DNA of 64,000 nt, taken from the NCBI GenBank assembly GCA_022376515.1, contig WTXI01000153.1:1-64000 (forward strand), in the 5' to 3' direction. The notes below the pieces were generated by a model, which did not search any database, had not been told where the DNA came from, and was given only the letters and a program-made list of their open reading frames with translations. The position numbers were made by a program, and so were the translations under genes. Numbering within the stretch: the first letter of the stretch is position 1; every line of letters begins with the position of its first letter. This DNA is from Lactifluus volemus. Taxonomy: Eukaryota > Basidiomycota > Agaricomycetes > Russulales > Russulaceae. Shown piece by piece: positions 1-10,689 of the stretch.

Positions 1-1089
1 CTGGACTGGGCGAAGGGAGCCGTCCTGTTTTCTTACGAAGAAGAATGGGGTTGCCCAGGGCGAATCCCCTTTTTCGATATAGGCCTAGTTGTTCGTTCTC
101 TTCGATCCATTTATGTGCCGCCTCCATTTCAGCGGGACTGAGAGGGTAGGTTTTACTTTTTATCGTCGTAGGAGCTCCTTCTTTCAGCTTGATTTCGTGG
201 GTCGTCTAGCCGAGCAGGGGGGAAGCGATGGGATAATTTCTCAGAGAAGACCCGCCAGTGACGCTTATATTCTGCGGGTAAGGAGGGGTCTCCTTGTTGT
301 CGTGGTGCTTGATGGCCCATTCCGTGGCTACGGAGGTTTTGTTCAGCCCATAGGAGGTATGACCCGCGGTTCGGATATCTTGGAAACTCCATTGGGCCAT
401 TCCGGGAAGTACTCTGCCCACTGTTGTAGTTCGGGGTGCTTGTCCTCTAGATCCTTTTTTTTGTCTTGTCGTTAATTTGTCATCCTGCAGTCGGAGCTTC
501 AGGTGGGCCAACATCTTGCGGCTGTTTTCCCGTTTGACGTCAGCTTCCCGGAGTCGTTGTCTGGCATGGTCTTCGACGCCTAGGAAGCGGGCCCTAGTGA
601 CCGCACGCGTGGCCACCTCGATAGGGAGGTCGTCCCAAGTCATATTCGTCCAGTCGATTTTTGGATGAAGGCTTTGAGCCAGGTGAAACCGAAGATTACT
701 CGGTCCTTTCCTAGGTTCGCAACGAGGAATAGCAGTTCTTCGCTCTTGTTTCCCCGGGTGACATGGAGCACGGCGTATCGTGTGACTGCACCGCTCCGGT
801 TGTGTGTTCCGTCCACATTGGTGACTTGCACTGGTATTGGGAGTTGCCGGGTGGCAATTCCCCACCGTTCCACTGTCCGCTGATCAATAAAGTTCTCACT
901 TGCCCCACTATCAACAAGGGCTGCTTCTCCAACCGTTCCACGCATCGACCGAAAGATGAAGGGCATGTTTATTGACTTAATGCCTCGGTGTCGTACAAAC
1001 AAGATGCGTGGTTGTTCTGCTCCATGCCAGGTTGGCGGGCAGGAGCCTAGAGAAAATCCTCCCCGTCCTCCTTCTGTAACTCGTCCCAC
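1..1089 (-). pseudogene. pol of element 1: aspartic protease and start of reverse transcriptase
   Basis: The protease is clear at 640-1089: LVDSGASENFID carries the DSGA catalytic motif, followed by VTNVDGT and a GKDRVIFGFTWL block equivalent to the ILGYPWL block of related elements. The frame is then lost. Around 150-290 another frame carries VFSEKLSHRFPPARLDD, the conserved linker before RT. Positions 1-150 hold a decayed RT start (WIEEN, then remnants of the PW-TPFFFVRKQDG region). At least two frameshifts separate these pieces. Pol is in the -1 frame relative to Gag, as in the other two elements here. Confidence 0.85.
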
Positions 1090-2990
1090 ACCCTTTCTCG
1101 GTCCTCTTGGTTCATCCTTCGAAGGTGTTGCGCCACCTCCGCCGGAGCCCCAGGATTAACGGTGGGTGTGGGGTCTTCCGAGGAGGGGAGCAGGTCGATA
1201 AGAGGAGGGTCTCGAGCGGAGCTTTCTTGGCTGTCATGACCACTTGCTGTCGCATATGGCGGGGGTCGTGGTACGTATGCCGGAGGGGTTGGCGCCAATT
1301 CCCTAAGCGATTTCTGGGCTGGGCGTAGGATGGCCTGCTTCCGGATTGCTGCCCACCTTGCTGTCCTCCTCTAGTGGGCTGGGGAACGCGCCTAGAGGGC
1401 TGTCCCCTGGGGCAATTTTTGACGAAGTGGCCAAATTGTCCACATCCCATGCATCGGCCTTCTTTACGGAATCTCTCTCGCTGGGTACGAGTTGCCAGGT
1501 TAGCTTCGGTGTGGGCAGTGTCAACATCCATGGCAAAGGGATCCCTCCTGGGCTGCGAGGGTCTCGGGGGCAGTCCCATCCCTCTTCTCAGCTGTTCCTG
1601 AGTCAGGGTTGGTCGACTTGGCTGGCCTGGTCGCTGCCCTAGGAGGGCTACCCTCGCCTTGTGTCGGTTATTCTGGTTCCTAGCGTCTCGTTCCCACTGG
1701 TCTAGGGTGGTAGGCCAGGTTTCTTGGTTAAGGATAGCTTTCTTCAATTCGTGTTTCAGTCCTGCTTGGAACAGGTCCATGGTTCCGGCATCATTTCGTG
1801 ACCAACCCGCTTGCTTGACTAAGGTTTCAAAGCCTGCGATATACGTATCGACGTCGTCATTGACCATCTTGTGGTCTTTGAGTTTCTCATAAGCGCGCTG
1901 TTTCTTGTTTGAGTCGGTGAAGGCATCCTTGAAGGCCTGTTCGAACTCGGTCCAAATGGCCTCGTCGGTATGCGGGTGTGTGGTGGCTTCCAGTTTTGTC
2001 AATTGCTCCTCCTGCAAGTCGTTGACCTTTTCTCCCTTGATATAACTGAGAGCCATGAGGACTCGGTTAAACGGGACACTCATTTCATCGCTGTTTCGGT
2101 TTATGAGCTTCCACTGTTTGAACTCCTTCAGGAAGAGGTCGCTACGATTCCTATCCCCGTAGAAGATTGAGGGGGGCCAGCCCTTTCAATCCTCCGGTTC
2201 CTGGGTTTGTGGGGGCAGTAGTAGCGGCGGTTATAGTGCTTCCTGCTTGGACTGTTCTTTGGCTAGAGGAGGAGGCGGCGGCAACTGGGATGGGTGGTAA
2301 CCCACTAGGGGTACCAGGGGCGGCTTGAGAGGAGAGTAGCGGGGGAAGGAGGCTTCCTCCGCGCTGGTAAAGGTCGTACACTTGTGAGGATATTTGCTGT
2401 GCCATAGCGGGCGGTTGTTCGGAGGTGAGGGGATGAGTTCCTTGTAAGGTGACGATGGCACTCGTGGCAGCGGCGAGAGTGTCGTCTGTGAGGGGGTTTG
2501 GCTGTTGTTGAGGGGAGGCTGGAGGTTCTTCTTCAGCCTCAGAGTCAGAGGAGTTTGAGTTTGAGACGCCGAAACGCCCTGGTGGTCTAGGGGATCGGTA
2601 CGCGGGGTGCTCCCTGTCGGTTTCTCTCCAGTAGCCTAAGCCTGCTGCAGAGCAATGTATGGGTTGTAAGAGGTTCCCTGAGCGGGTTCGGAAGATATTT
2701 CCTTCTGGGTCCGGTTCAATGAGATACCAGGAGTTGTTTATGAATTCACAAAAGTCGTTGAGTAGATTTCCTCGTCCGTCACGAGTGGTAACCTGATAGG
2801 CTCCTCTTCCAACGTCCGGGTTAATCAAGACCCACTGGGCAACGCCTTTTACGTGTGCAGGTAGACCGTCTCTGATCCGAAGAGGGATATAGGTCCAATG
2901 ATTATTGTCAGGGATTGGGGCGTTTAAGGACGTGTTGCCTGAACTGCCGCTGCTTCTGGTACTCCTAGTAGTACCAGTAGCGCAACCTTA
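1047..2990 (-). pseudogene. gag of element 1 (frameshifted)
   Basis: This is the capsid/nucleocapsid polyprotein. The N-terminal part (about 2990-2151) shares LPAHVKG and WRETD..HP with Gag of element 2. The capsid core follows (IFYGDRNRSDLFLKEFKQW, then FNRVLMALSYIKG). A zinc knuckle CMGCGQFGHFVKNCP lies near 1440. There are two frame breaks. One is a single-base indel in a run of six C (plus-strand 2171-2176). The other is near 1300, after which the true C-terminus (ELQKEDGEDFL) is read to 1047 in another frame. The 5' end lacks an obvious ATG; the open frame starts after a TAA near 2990. Confidence 0.85.
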
Positions 2991-3996
2991 TAGTAGCGGT
3001 AGGCGTTGAGTTTGGGCTGGTGATGTGGGGCGAACTGTGGGTATTCCCTGGTGTATTGTTCAATGAATTCGATCTCCCGTGCGATGTCGGCGAGTTCGTC
3101 GAGGGTAGATTGGATAAAACGGAGGCGGTCTACTTCTTCTTGTAGGTCCTGGATTTGTTGGCTGGTCTCGAGACGGATCTCTTCTTCGTTCTCTGTTAGG
3201 GACTGGAGGTCTACTCGTTCGTAGGGGTTTGGGTTAGGTGGTCGAGACGTTGTGTGAGATTTTCTCTGCGGTGGATAAGGATTCCTACTGCAAAGGCGAT
3301 GATCCCTTCCGGATCTGGGTGTGCAGAGAGGTGGATGAGGAGTAAGTCGAGGCTTTCTTCGACGTCAAAGAGTTCTCTAATAGTTTCGTCGATGAGGTCG
3401 GTGGTACCCTCAGTCGATGGTGACGTCGGTTCTGTTGTATTCGAGGATATGTTGAAGGAAGAAGCGATACTGTTCGAGGAGGTGGATGGTGTTTTCGAAG
3501 AAGGTGACGAGTTCTGGTTCTTCCTCACGTAGGGAAGCGAAAAGGAGTAGGTCAGTATGAACCCACTCGAGTTCTAGACGGATGTGGAAGATAAGATCTC
3601 TTGGCTGGCTTCGCAGGCGATGGTCAAAGAAGTAGGGTCTAAGGTTGGCCCTGTTTAAGGGGGGGGTCCTTTCAGGTGCTTGCGGTCTTTCTGGGTGGTC
3701 GGGTGCGTGTGAGGGATCTATCTTTTGGTGTGGTACCGGCAACGGTCTTCCTTGCAGAAACACTCGTGCTGAAGGGCGTGGATGTGGGTGTAATGTACCT
3801 TCTTTCCGGGTATAAACTCGTGGAAGGCGTGAGTGGTGTACGGTGGTCCTCGAAGTAAGGCTCGGAGATCAAAGGTAGGCGGGGGAACGGGAGTGATGGG
3901 TTCTCGGGGGAGTCGAAGGGGCTTCCTTATTCGTGGTATGATGACTAAGGGTGACTGAGGTCTCGGTAGGGCACAGGGTTCTTCCTCTGGGTGCAA
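2924..3996 (-). pseudogene. Leader ORF region ('ORF0') upstream of gag in element 1
   Basis: No family is recognised. Three overlapping open stretches follow one another between LTR and gag: about 3996-3718 (proline-rich start, then a CFCKEDRCRYH segment), 3763-3410 (acidic, helical) and 3528-3211 (VEESLDLLLIHL). A further stop-free frame from about 3230 to 2924 encodes a heptad-like coiled coil (QQIQDLQEEVDRLRFIQ) and a hydrophobic stretch (YYKVALLVLLGV), stopping just before gag. Frames change at least twice. The duplicate at 4727-5367 keeps the same frame relationships. It could be a decayed single protein, a spliced accessory ORF or several small ORFs. Confidence 0.5.
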
Positions 3997-4142
3997 CGAT
4001 GTGACAGGGTTCTTCCTCTTCCTTCACTTATAAGGGCACGTAGCCTCTTCACAAGTGGAGGGTCGACTTGGGTGATAGGTAGGTGGACTTAGCTAGTAGC
4101 TTGAAGACCAACTGAGGTCTTGTAGGGTTTAGGGTTGTTAGG

Positions 4143-4153
4143 AGACTTCGCTT
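4143..4153 (-). promoter_or_regulatory. Putative self-primed primer-binding site, element 1
   Basis: Just inside the LTR end, the minus strand reads AAGCGAAGTCT. This is an exact 11 nt complement of AGACTTCGCTT at 4440-4430, at the expected RNA start. An RNA 5' end folding back onto this site is the Tf1/sushi way of priming minus-strand cDNA. No tRNA-like 3' end complement (TGG...) is present here. The match is read from the sequence; use as a primer is inferred. Confidence 0.65.
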
Positions 4154-4154
4154 T

Positions 4155-4726
4155 TGTCAAGGCTCAGAGGGGCCTTGGCGCACGACGGTGCTTACGACAG
4201 TGATCGAGGAGGGCTGAGCGTGGCACTAATCCTCAGCACGACGAGGATCACACAAGTTCTTCCCTTGGCTTTACTATAGAGGAGAGCGTCGCGCTGACGG
4301 ATGCACTCTACTGTATCGTCAAAGAAGAGGTCAAGGGTAATCACAAGACGAGACTAAGTCTTGGATGACAACGGTCAGGAGGTCTGACTTAAAGAAGGGG
4401 AGAGGGTTCAACTAGTCTGATTGCAGACGAAGCGAAGTCTAAGGAGACAAGCTACAACGGACCGGTTTATATACTCCTAGGGTGTGATGCTGAGTCATAG
4501 AGTCCCAGGCATGTCACAGCGTGACATGCCTCCTAAATAATATATCGTAGATCGAACGGAGAAACTACGGAGATCTACGGAGATACCTCGGAAAGATCCT
4601 GAGATCTGTATCGTACACGGAAAGATCCGAAGATCCGTATCGTAGATTGTCTCGGGAGAAAGCGAAAAAGATACCCACCGTCACGTGGGGTTAATACATA
4701 AGCAGATCACGTGCCAAACCGTAACA
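4155..4726 (-). repeat. 5' LTR of element 1
   Basis: In minus orientation the 572 bp LTR begins TGTTACGG and ends CCTTGACA, matching the TGTTATGG...CCTTAACA ends and about 600 bp length of the element 3 LTRs. It contains a TATA box (4473-4466), CACGTG motifs near its start, and a perfect 10 bp inverted repeat (4508-4517 with 4521-4530, 3 nt loop). Confidence 0.8.
4430..4473 (-). promoter_or_regulatory. LTR promoter TATA box and R-region start, element 1
   Basis: TATATAAA lies at 4473-4466 on the minus strand. About 33 nt downstream, where transcription should begin, is AGACTTCGCTT (4440-4430), the complement of the primer-binding site. The same arrangement recurs in the second LTR copy (TATA 5976-5969, R start 5943-5933). 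Confidence 0.7.
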
Positions 4727-5367
4727 GGTTAGGTGGTCGAGACATCGTGTGAGGTTTTCTCGGCGATGGGTAAGGATTCCTACTGCAAAGGCGATGAACC
4801 CTCCTGGGTCTGGATGTGTAGAGAGGTGGATGAGGAGTAAGTCAAGGCTTTCTTCAACGTCGAAGAGTTCTGAGATGGTCTCGTCGATGAGGGCAGTGGT
4901 GCCTTCAGTCACTGGTGATGTCGATTCTGCTGTATTCGAGGATATGTTGAAGGAAGAAGCGGTATTGTTCAAGGAGGTGGATGGTGTTCTCGAAGAAAGT
5001 GACGAGTTCTGGTTCTTCTTCACGTAGAGAGGCGAAGAGGAGTAGGTCAGTATGGACCCACTCGAGTTCTAGGCGGATGTGGAAGACAAGGTCTCTGGGT
5101 TGGCTTCGCAAGCGGTAGTCAAAGAGGTAGGGTCTGAGGTTGGCCCTGTTTAAGAGGGGAGTCCTTTCAGGTGCTTGCGGTCTTTCTGGGTGATCGGATG
5201 CGTGCGAGGGATCTATCTTTTGGTGTGGTACCGGCAACGGTATTCCTTGCAGAAACACTCGTGCTGAAGAGCGTGGATATGGGTGTAGTGTACCTTCTTT
5301 CCTGGTATAAACTCATGGAAGGCGTGAGTGGTGTACGGTGGTCCTCGAAGTAGGGCTCGGAGGTCAA
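4727..5367 (-). pseudogene. Duplicated, truncated copy of the leader ORF region
   Basis: Open stretches at 5258-4905 and 5023-4691 are near-identical to 3763-3410 and 3528-3211, offset by 1495 bp, with the same frame relationship and overlap. The copy ends at the junction with the LTR of copy 1, so the coiled-coil part and gag are absent. The final residues of the lower ORF are read out of LTR sequence. Confidence 0.6.
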
Positions 5368-5649
5368 AGGTAGGAGGGGGAACGGGAGTGATGGGTTCTC
5401 GGGGGAGTCGAAGGGGTTTCCTTATACGTGGTATGATGACTAAGGGTGACTGGGGGCTTGGTAGGGCACAGGGTTCTTCCTCTTGGTGTGACGATGCGAC
5501 AGGGTTCTTCCTCTTCCTTCACTTATATGGGCACGTAGCTTCTCTACAAGTGGAGGGTCGACTTGGGTAACGAGTAGGTGGACTTAGCTGATGTCTTGAA
5601 GACCAACTGAGGTCTTGTAGGGTTTAGGGTTTTTAGGAGACTTCGCTTT

Positions 5650-6219
5650 TGTCAAGGCTCAGAGGGGCCTTGGCGCACGGCGGTGCTGATGGCAGTGATC
5701 GAGGAGGGCTGAGCATGGCACTAAGCCTCAGCACGATGAGGATCACACAAGTTCTTCCCTTGGCTTTACTATAGAGGAGAGCGTCGCGCTGACGGATGCA
5801 CTCTACTGTATCGTCAAAGAAGAGGTCAAGGGTAATCACAAGACGAGACTAAGTCTTGGATGACAACGGTCAGGAGGTCTGACTTTGAAGGGACAAGAAG
5901 GGAAGAGGGTTCAACTAGTCTGATTGCAGACGAAGCGAAGTCTAAGGAGACAAGCTACAACAGACCGGTTTATATACTCCTAAGGTGTGATGCTGAGTCA
6001 TAGAGTCCCAGGCATGTCACAGTGTGACACGCCTCCTAAATAATATATCGTAGATCGAACGGAGAAATTACAGAGATCTACGGAGATACCTCGGACAGAT
6101 CCAGAGATCGTATCGTATCGGTAAGATCCATATCGTAGACTGTCCCGGAGCAGAGCGAAAAGATACCCACAGTCACATGAGGTCAAATATATAAGCAAAT
6201 CACGTGCCAAACCGTAACA
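5650..6219 (-). repeat. Second LTR of element 1 type
   Basis: This is a 570 bp copy of the LTR at 4155-4726, with the same TGTTACGG start, CCTTGACA end, TATA box, R-region start and putative primer-binding site (5638-5648). The inverted repeat in U3 is slightly decayed (one arm reads gtgacacgcc). Confidence 0.8.
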
Positions 6220-6357
6220 GCAAGTTACTGCTGATACTTTGTCACGTGACCGTTGACTTAGTACTTTCTGAAACCTGACCCTTATTGACTAACGTCGCTA
6301 AGGTTTACCTGAACCACCTGACTCTACCAAGAGCATAGGAACCACTCGTTCCTAACA
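6220..6357 (+). repeat. 5' LTR remnant of element 2
   Basis: The stretch ends in cctaaca at 6351-6357, resembling the ccttaaca LTR end of element 3, about 120 bp before gag. The full LTR cannot be seen because the element 1 repeat begins at 6219 and the 3' LTR is also truncated, so the two pieces do not overlap. The boundary is inferred from terminal-motif similarity only. Confidence 0.4.
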
Positions 6358-6477
6358 TAAGTCCAAGCTCCTCAAATCTCTAGGAGGGACACGAACCAAT
6401 GCGAGTGTTATACCGCGAACAGACTCTAGCCTTACCTCCTGGACAGCGCAGCAGAGAAGAACGATAGTGTATCCGCG

Positions 6478-8193
6478 ATGGCCACGACACTTATCAACAC
6501 AGTGTTCATAGACGATGAGACACCGGTCCATGTCTCAGTACGATTCACCGACGACTTGCCAGCCCATGTAAAGGGTGGCGTGTTCTGGAACCCCACGGAA
6601 CGACATTACTCAGTAGCACACGAAGGCAGCACCCACCCCATAGAATTCATCAACGATCGATGGTTCCTACTAATAAGGGATGGGGAAGGAAGATTAGTAA
6701 CTTGCCCAAACCTAGCCCTCCTACGAGAAGACCCTGAAGTAGGATGGTGGAGAGAAACCGACGCCCAGCACCCCAATAATAGGGCACTCAGCGCACCTAG
6801 AAGCGCCCCCGGAATAGAAGACGACACAGACGAACCAGATGAAGAAATAAGGTCCCCAGCATCCTACCAACAGAACAGCATGACCCCGTACACAGACCTA
6901 GCCGAGGGAATACAAGTAATGGCAACAATGACGGAACCAGTAGCAGTCAACACGGCCTTCAGAAACGAGGGGCCCCTCCCCGGACCATCTAGACACCGAC
7001 ACGACCCATGGGGACATGGACAACCACTCGGCGGAGGCCCCCCAGGCACCGGAGGTGGAGGACCCTTCAGAGGAGGACCACCCCAGGGAGGCCCCCCAGG
7101 AGGAGCGCCATTTGGAGGGCCACCAGGAGGAGGACCACCCCAGGGAGGACCCCCACAACCAGTCGCGTTACCACACGCATTCATGAACGGGCCACCTACT
7201 GGGAAACCTCCAATGGTCTTCAACGGAGACAGAAGTGACGCACAACAGTTCATGAACCAGTGGAACCTCTACTACTGCATCAATAAGTTTAACATCAACC
7301 TGGCCACCCCCTACCAAAGAGTCACTCAGTGCCTCATGTACATCTGTGGACCGAAAGTCAACAACTGGGTGGAGGGGCAACTGGAATGGCTGGACGACGT
7401 CACAAACTGCTTCCACAATTCGATCAGCGTAAACGACGAGCGACTGTGGACGCTCTTCAAAGCAGCCTTCGAAAGTGCTTTTGAGGACACCGCTGAAGAA
7501 CAGAACGCGGAAAGAGAACTCGCAGCCCTAAAGATGAACGACGGAAAGCTAGACATCTACACATCCGACTTCCAAGAACTGGTACGGCAAGCCTGACGAA
7601 ACCCAGACGACAAAGGGACCATCCTCATGTTCAGAGACGGACTACCCCATGGATTGAACAAAGCAATCTTCGAGCACGTCACCCCACAGCCGAACACACT
7701 CGGCGCGTGCATCGCAGCTGCCAGGGCACATCATCAGAAATAGCTAGAATGGGACGCGCACTGGGGGAAGAGAGCCAAGAACCTCAAAGACAGAAATAAG
7801 GGAAACGTGCATGACAGGGCACAAAGGTACCACAACAGTGGAAAATGCGACGAGAATGCCATGGACGTGGACGGAGTTGCTGTCAATGCCATGACAGCAG
7901 AAGAAAAAGCCGACTGCATGAAACGAGGCGCATGCTTCTTCTGCAAAAATACTGGCCATATGGCGAAGACCTGCCCAAAAAAGCAAGGAAAGAAGAAGCC
8001 GTGGCAAGCAAACCAAATCTCCATGCAGACACAAGCAAACCAGGTAGCAACCGATCAAACAACGACGCCCACCGTACCCATACCTCCACTGTCTCAAACC
8101 GACCACGATGCGATCCGTGGAAACATGAGGACCTTCCCACAGGAAGAAAGGAGGGCACTCCTAGAGCAAATGCTAGACGATGAGGGTTTTTAA
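6478..8193 (+). pseudogene. gag of element 2 (two in-frame stops)
   Basis: One frame runs from ATG 6478 to TAA 8191-8193 (571 codons plus stop), broken by TGA at 7594-7596 and TAG at 7741-7743. Order: N-terminal region with LPAHVKG and WRETD; a proline/glycine-rich linker (about residues 180-230, GGPP repeats); the capsid core (FNGDRSDAQQFMNQWNLY, about residue 245); a zinc knuckle CFFCKNTGHMAKTCP near 7930-7975; and a short acidic C-terminus. The stops fall where tryptophan and glutamine are plausible, so each is explained by one transition. Confidence 0.9.
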
Positions 8194-10675
8194 ATCGCTC
8201 AAACCCAACGGCCTGGGTGTGAGCAGTACAGTTGTGTCATGTCAATAGCCAATGCCAAAACGCAATAATCTTAGACATCCCCTATGACTCGATGCAACTC
8301 ACGGCCAAAGTAAGAACCCTCCTAGACAGCGGAGCCATGGAAAACCTCATGGACTCAAGGACAGCAGACGCATTATGCGTGAAGAAACAAAAACTCCTTT
8401 CCCCTAGAAAAGTCACAAACGCCGATGGCTCCCAGAACGCAGCAGGCATGCTCACCCACTACTGCGAACTCCAAGTCAGGCAAGGTGACAGAGAGCAAGT
8501 TCAAACATTCTTCATCACGAACCTGGGCATGGACCGCATCATCCTCAGATACCCCTGGTTCAGGGACTTCAACCCGCAAATAGACTGGGCAAAGCGCGTG
8601 CTACACAGACCACAACTTAAGCTAGAGGCAAAGTGATACGAACGAATGCGTCGCAGGCAACAAAACCTAGTCATCAACCAGGTGATCACTAACCCAGAAT
8701 ACGAAGAAGGAGATGAAGTCATTATCGTCTCAAGAACAAACATAGCCCAGCAATGGGCACAGGAAGCACAGAAAGAACAGAAAACGGAGCAGAGACTTCC
8801 CCCACAGTACCAAAGGTGGGAATGCGTCTTCTCAGAGGAACGCGCAAAACGCTTCCCACCAGCGAGACCGGAAGACCACGCCATAAAACTCAAGCCAGGA
8901 GCCCCAGACGTCATAGACTGTAAAGTCTTCCCCCTCACCCGCATAGAAAGAGAAGCTACGGAAAAGTGGATTAAAGACAATGAGGAAAAAGGCTACATCG
9001 AACGATCCAATTCACCATGGTCCACGCCGTGGTTCTTTGTCAAAAAGAAGAGCGGAGAACTGAGGCCAGTACAGGATTACTGTGAAGTGAACTCCTGGAC
9101 AATCCGTGATGTCTATCCCATGCCACGTATCAAACAAATCATAGAGGACCTAGCTGGAAAGAAACTCTTCTCAAAATTGGATGTACGCTCCGGTTACCAC
9201 AACGTCAGAATCAAGAAAGACGACCGATGGAAGGCCACGTTCAAAACGCACCTAGGACTATTTCACCCGAACATCATGCTCTTCGGCCTCACAAACTCCC
9301 CTGCAACATTCCAACGGCTCACCGACAGAACCCTGAAACCAGTAAAGGACAAATATGGCAGCGATGTGTGCCATAGATACATAGACGACTACCTAGTGGC
9401 CACATATAACGACCCAGCATTCCACAGAGAAGTGATGAACTTCCTCCTGGAACAAGTAGCAAAACAAGACCTCTACCTCAAACTCTCAAAATGCGAGTTC
9501 GAGCAAACTGAAGTCGAATACTTGGGAGTCGTAATCAAGGACGGAATGATACGTATAGACCCCACCAAGAGAAACGGGCTGAAGACGTGGCCCAGACAAC
9601 TCTCCACCGTCAAAGAAGTGCGCAGCATGTTGGGCGTCTTAGGATTCCAGCGACAATTCATCCCCCACTTCGCACACATCGCGAAGCCCCTCACAACGCT
9701 CTTAAAGAAAAACCAGCCATTCAAATGGACCCAGGAGTGCACAGACGCACTGAACCAACTCATAGAAACTGTCACCAGCGACCCAGTCCTGCACCATCCA
9801 GACCATGCCAAACAATTCGAACTAGAGGTAGACGCCTCCCAATATGCGGTTGGAGCCATCCTCTACCAGTGCGACAATGAGAGAAGGCAACACCCTGTAG
9901 CCTACCACTCAGAAACGCTGGACGAAACGCAACGGGGCTGGGAGATCTACGACAGAGAACTCTACGCAATCGTCGCAGGTCTGGAAAACTGGCATCACCT
10001 ACTCCTGGGAGCAGAGCACGAAGTCCTGGTATTCACAGACCACGCAAACCTCCAATACTACAGACACCTGCACAAAATAAACCGACGGGTGGCCAGATAT
10101 ATTCCATGACTGGCAGAGTACAACTACAAACTCATCCACAAACCGGGCGCCCTTAACAAGGCGGACCATCTCTCAAGACGACCAGACTACAATCAGGGAA
10201 AAGACGACAACGAAGACGTCACAGTACTCCCAAATGAAGTCTTTGCCTATGCCATATCCCTCTCTTTGCTTGAAGACCGAGTCTTCCAAGCACAGGAACA
10301 CAAGGAAGACACCCTGAAAGCCTGGCAGAAACTACACCCCCGCATCCACGAACACGAAGGCCACTGGTATTGGGACAACCTACCCATTGTCATGGAAGAC
10401 AATGACTTAAGACGGGAGGTGCTCACTAGATACCATGACCACCCACTGGCAGGCCATCCCAGAATTTTCAAAACCATCCAACTCATCATACGTGACTACT
10501 GGTGGCCGGATGTCAAAAACTTTACAAAGAACTATGTACAGGGATGTGCGATATGCCAGGCCACAAAAAGCCACACCACTAAACCGAAAGTACCCATCTA
10601 CCCCATCACCACCAGAACCGAAAGCAACCCTTTCAAGACAATAGCCATGGATCTAATTGTAGACCTGCTACCCTC

Positions 10676-10689
10676 AAACGGATTTGACT
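10676..10689 (+). repeat. Target-site duplication, left copy
   Basis: The 14 bp aaacggatttgact belongs to the integrase coding sequence and recurs exactly after the LINE poly(A) tail at 12202-12215. The exact length is uncertain by up to three bases because its first As merge with the poly(A). Confidence 0.93.

Larger units (their letters stand above)
1..4726 (-). mobile_element. Ty3/Gypsy-type retrotransposon, element 1 (partial)
   Basis: The element reads right to left: LTR (4155-4726), a leader with helical ORFs (2924-3996), gag with a CCHC knuckle, a retropepsin with DSGA, and the start of reverse transcriptase, which runs off position 1. The order PR then RT after Gag, plus close resemblance of Gag and PR to the chromodomain elements at 6220-14742 and 14743-22405, places it in Ty3/Gypsy. 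Its integrase and 3' LTR lie outside the window, so chromodomain status is inferred. Frameshifts in gag and at the PR-RT junction make this copy non-functional. Confidence 0.9.
3232..4726. repeat. Tandem direct repeat, copy 1 (LTR plus leader of element 1)
   Basis: This 1495 bp unit is repeated immediately downstream at 4727-6219 with high similarity (over 90% by eye; point differences and a few small indels). Each unit starts at ggttaggtggtcgagac and ends at ccgtaaca. Since ccgtaaca is the complement of the LTR start TGTTACGG, each unit is one minus-strand LTR plus about 920 bp of the following leader. The internal breakpoint falls inside the leader ORF region. Confidence 0.9.
4727..6219. 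repeat. Tandem direct repeat, copy 2 (LTR plus truncated leader)
   Basis: This is the second copy of the LTR-leader unit. Its internal end abuts the LTR start of copy 1 exactly, with no intervening sequence, and its LTR start borders the 5' remnant of element 2 at 6220. It has no gag of its own. Confidence 0.9.
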
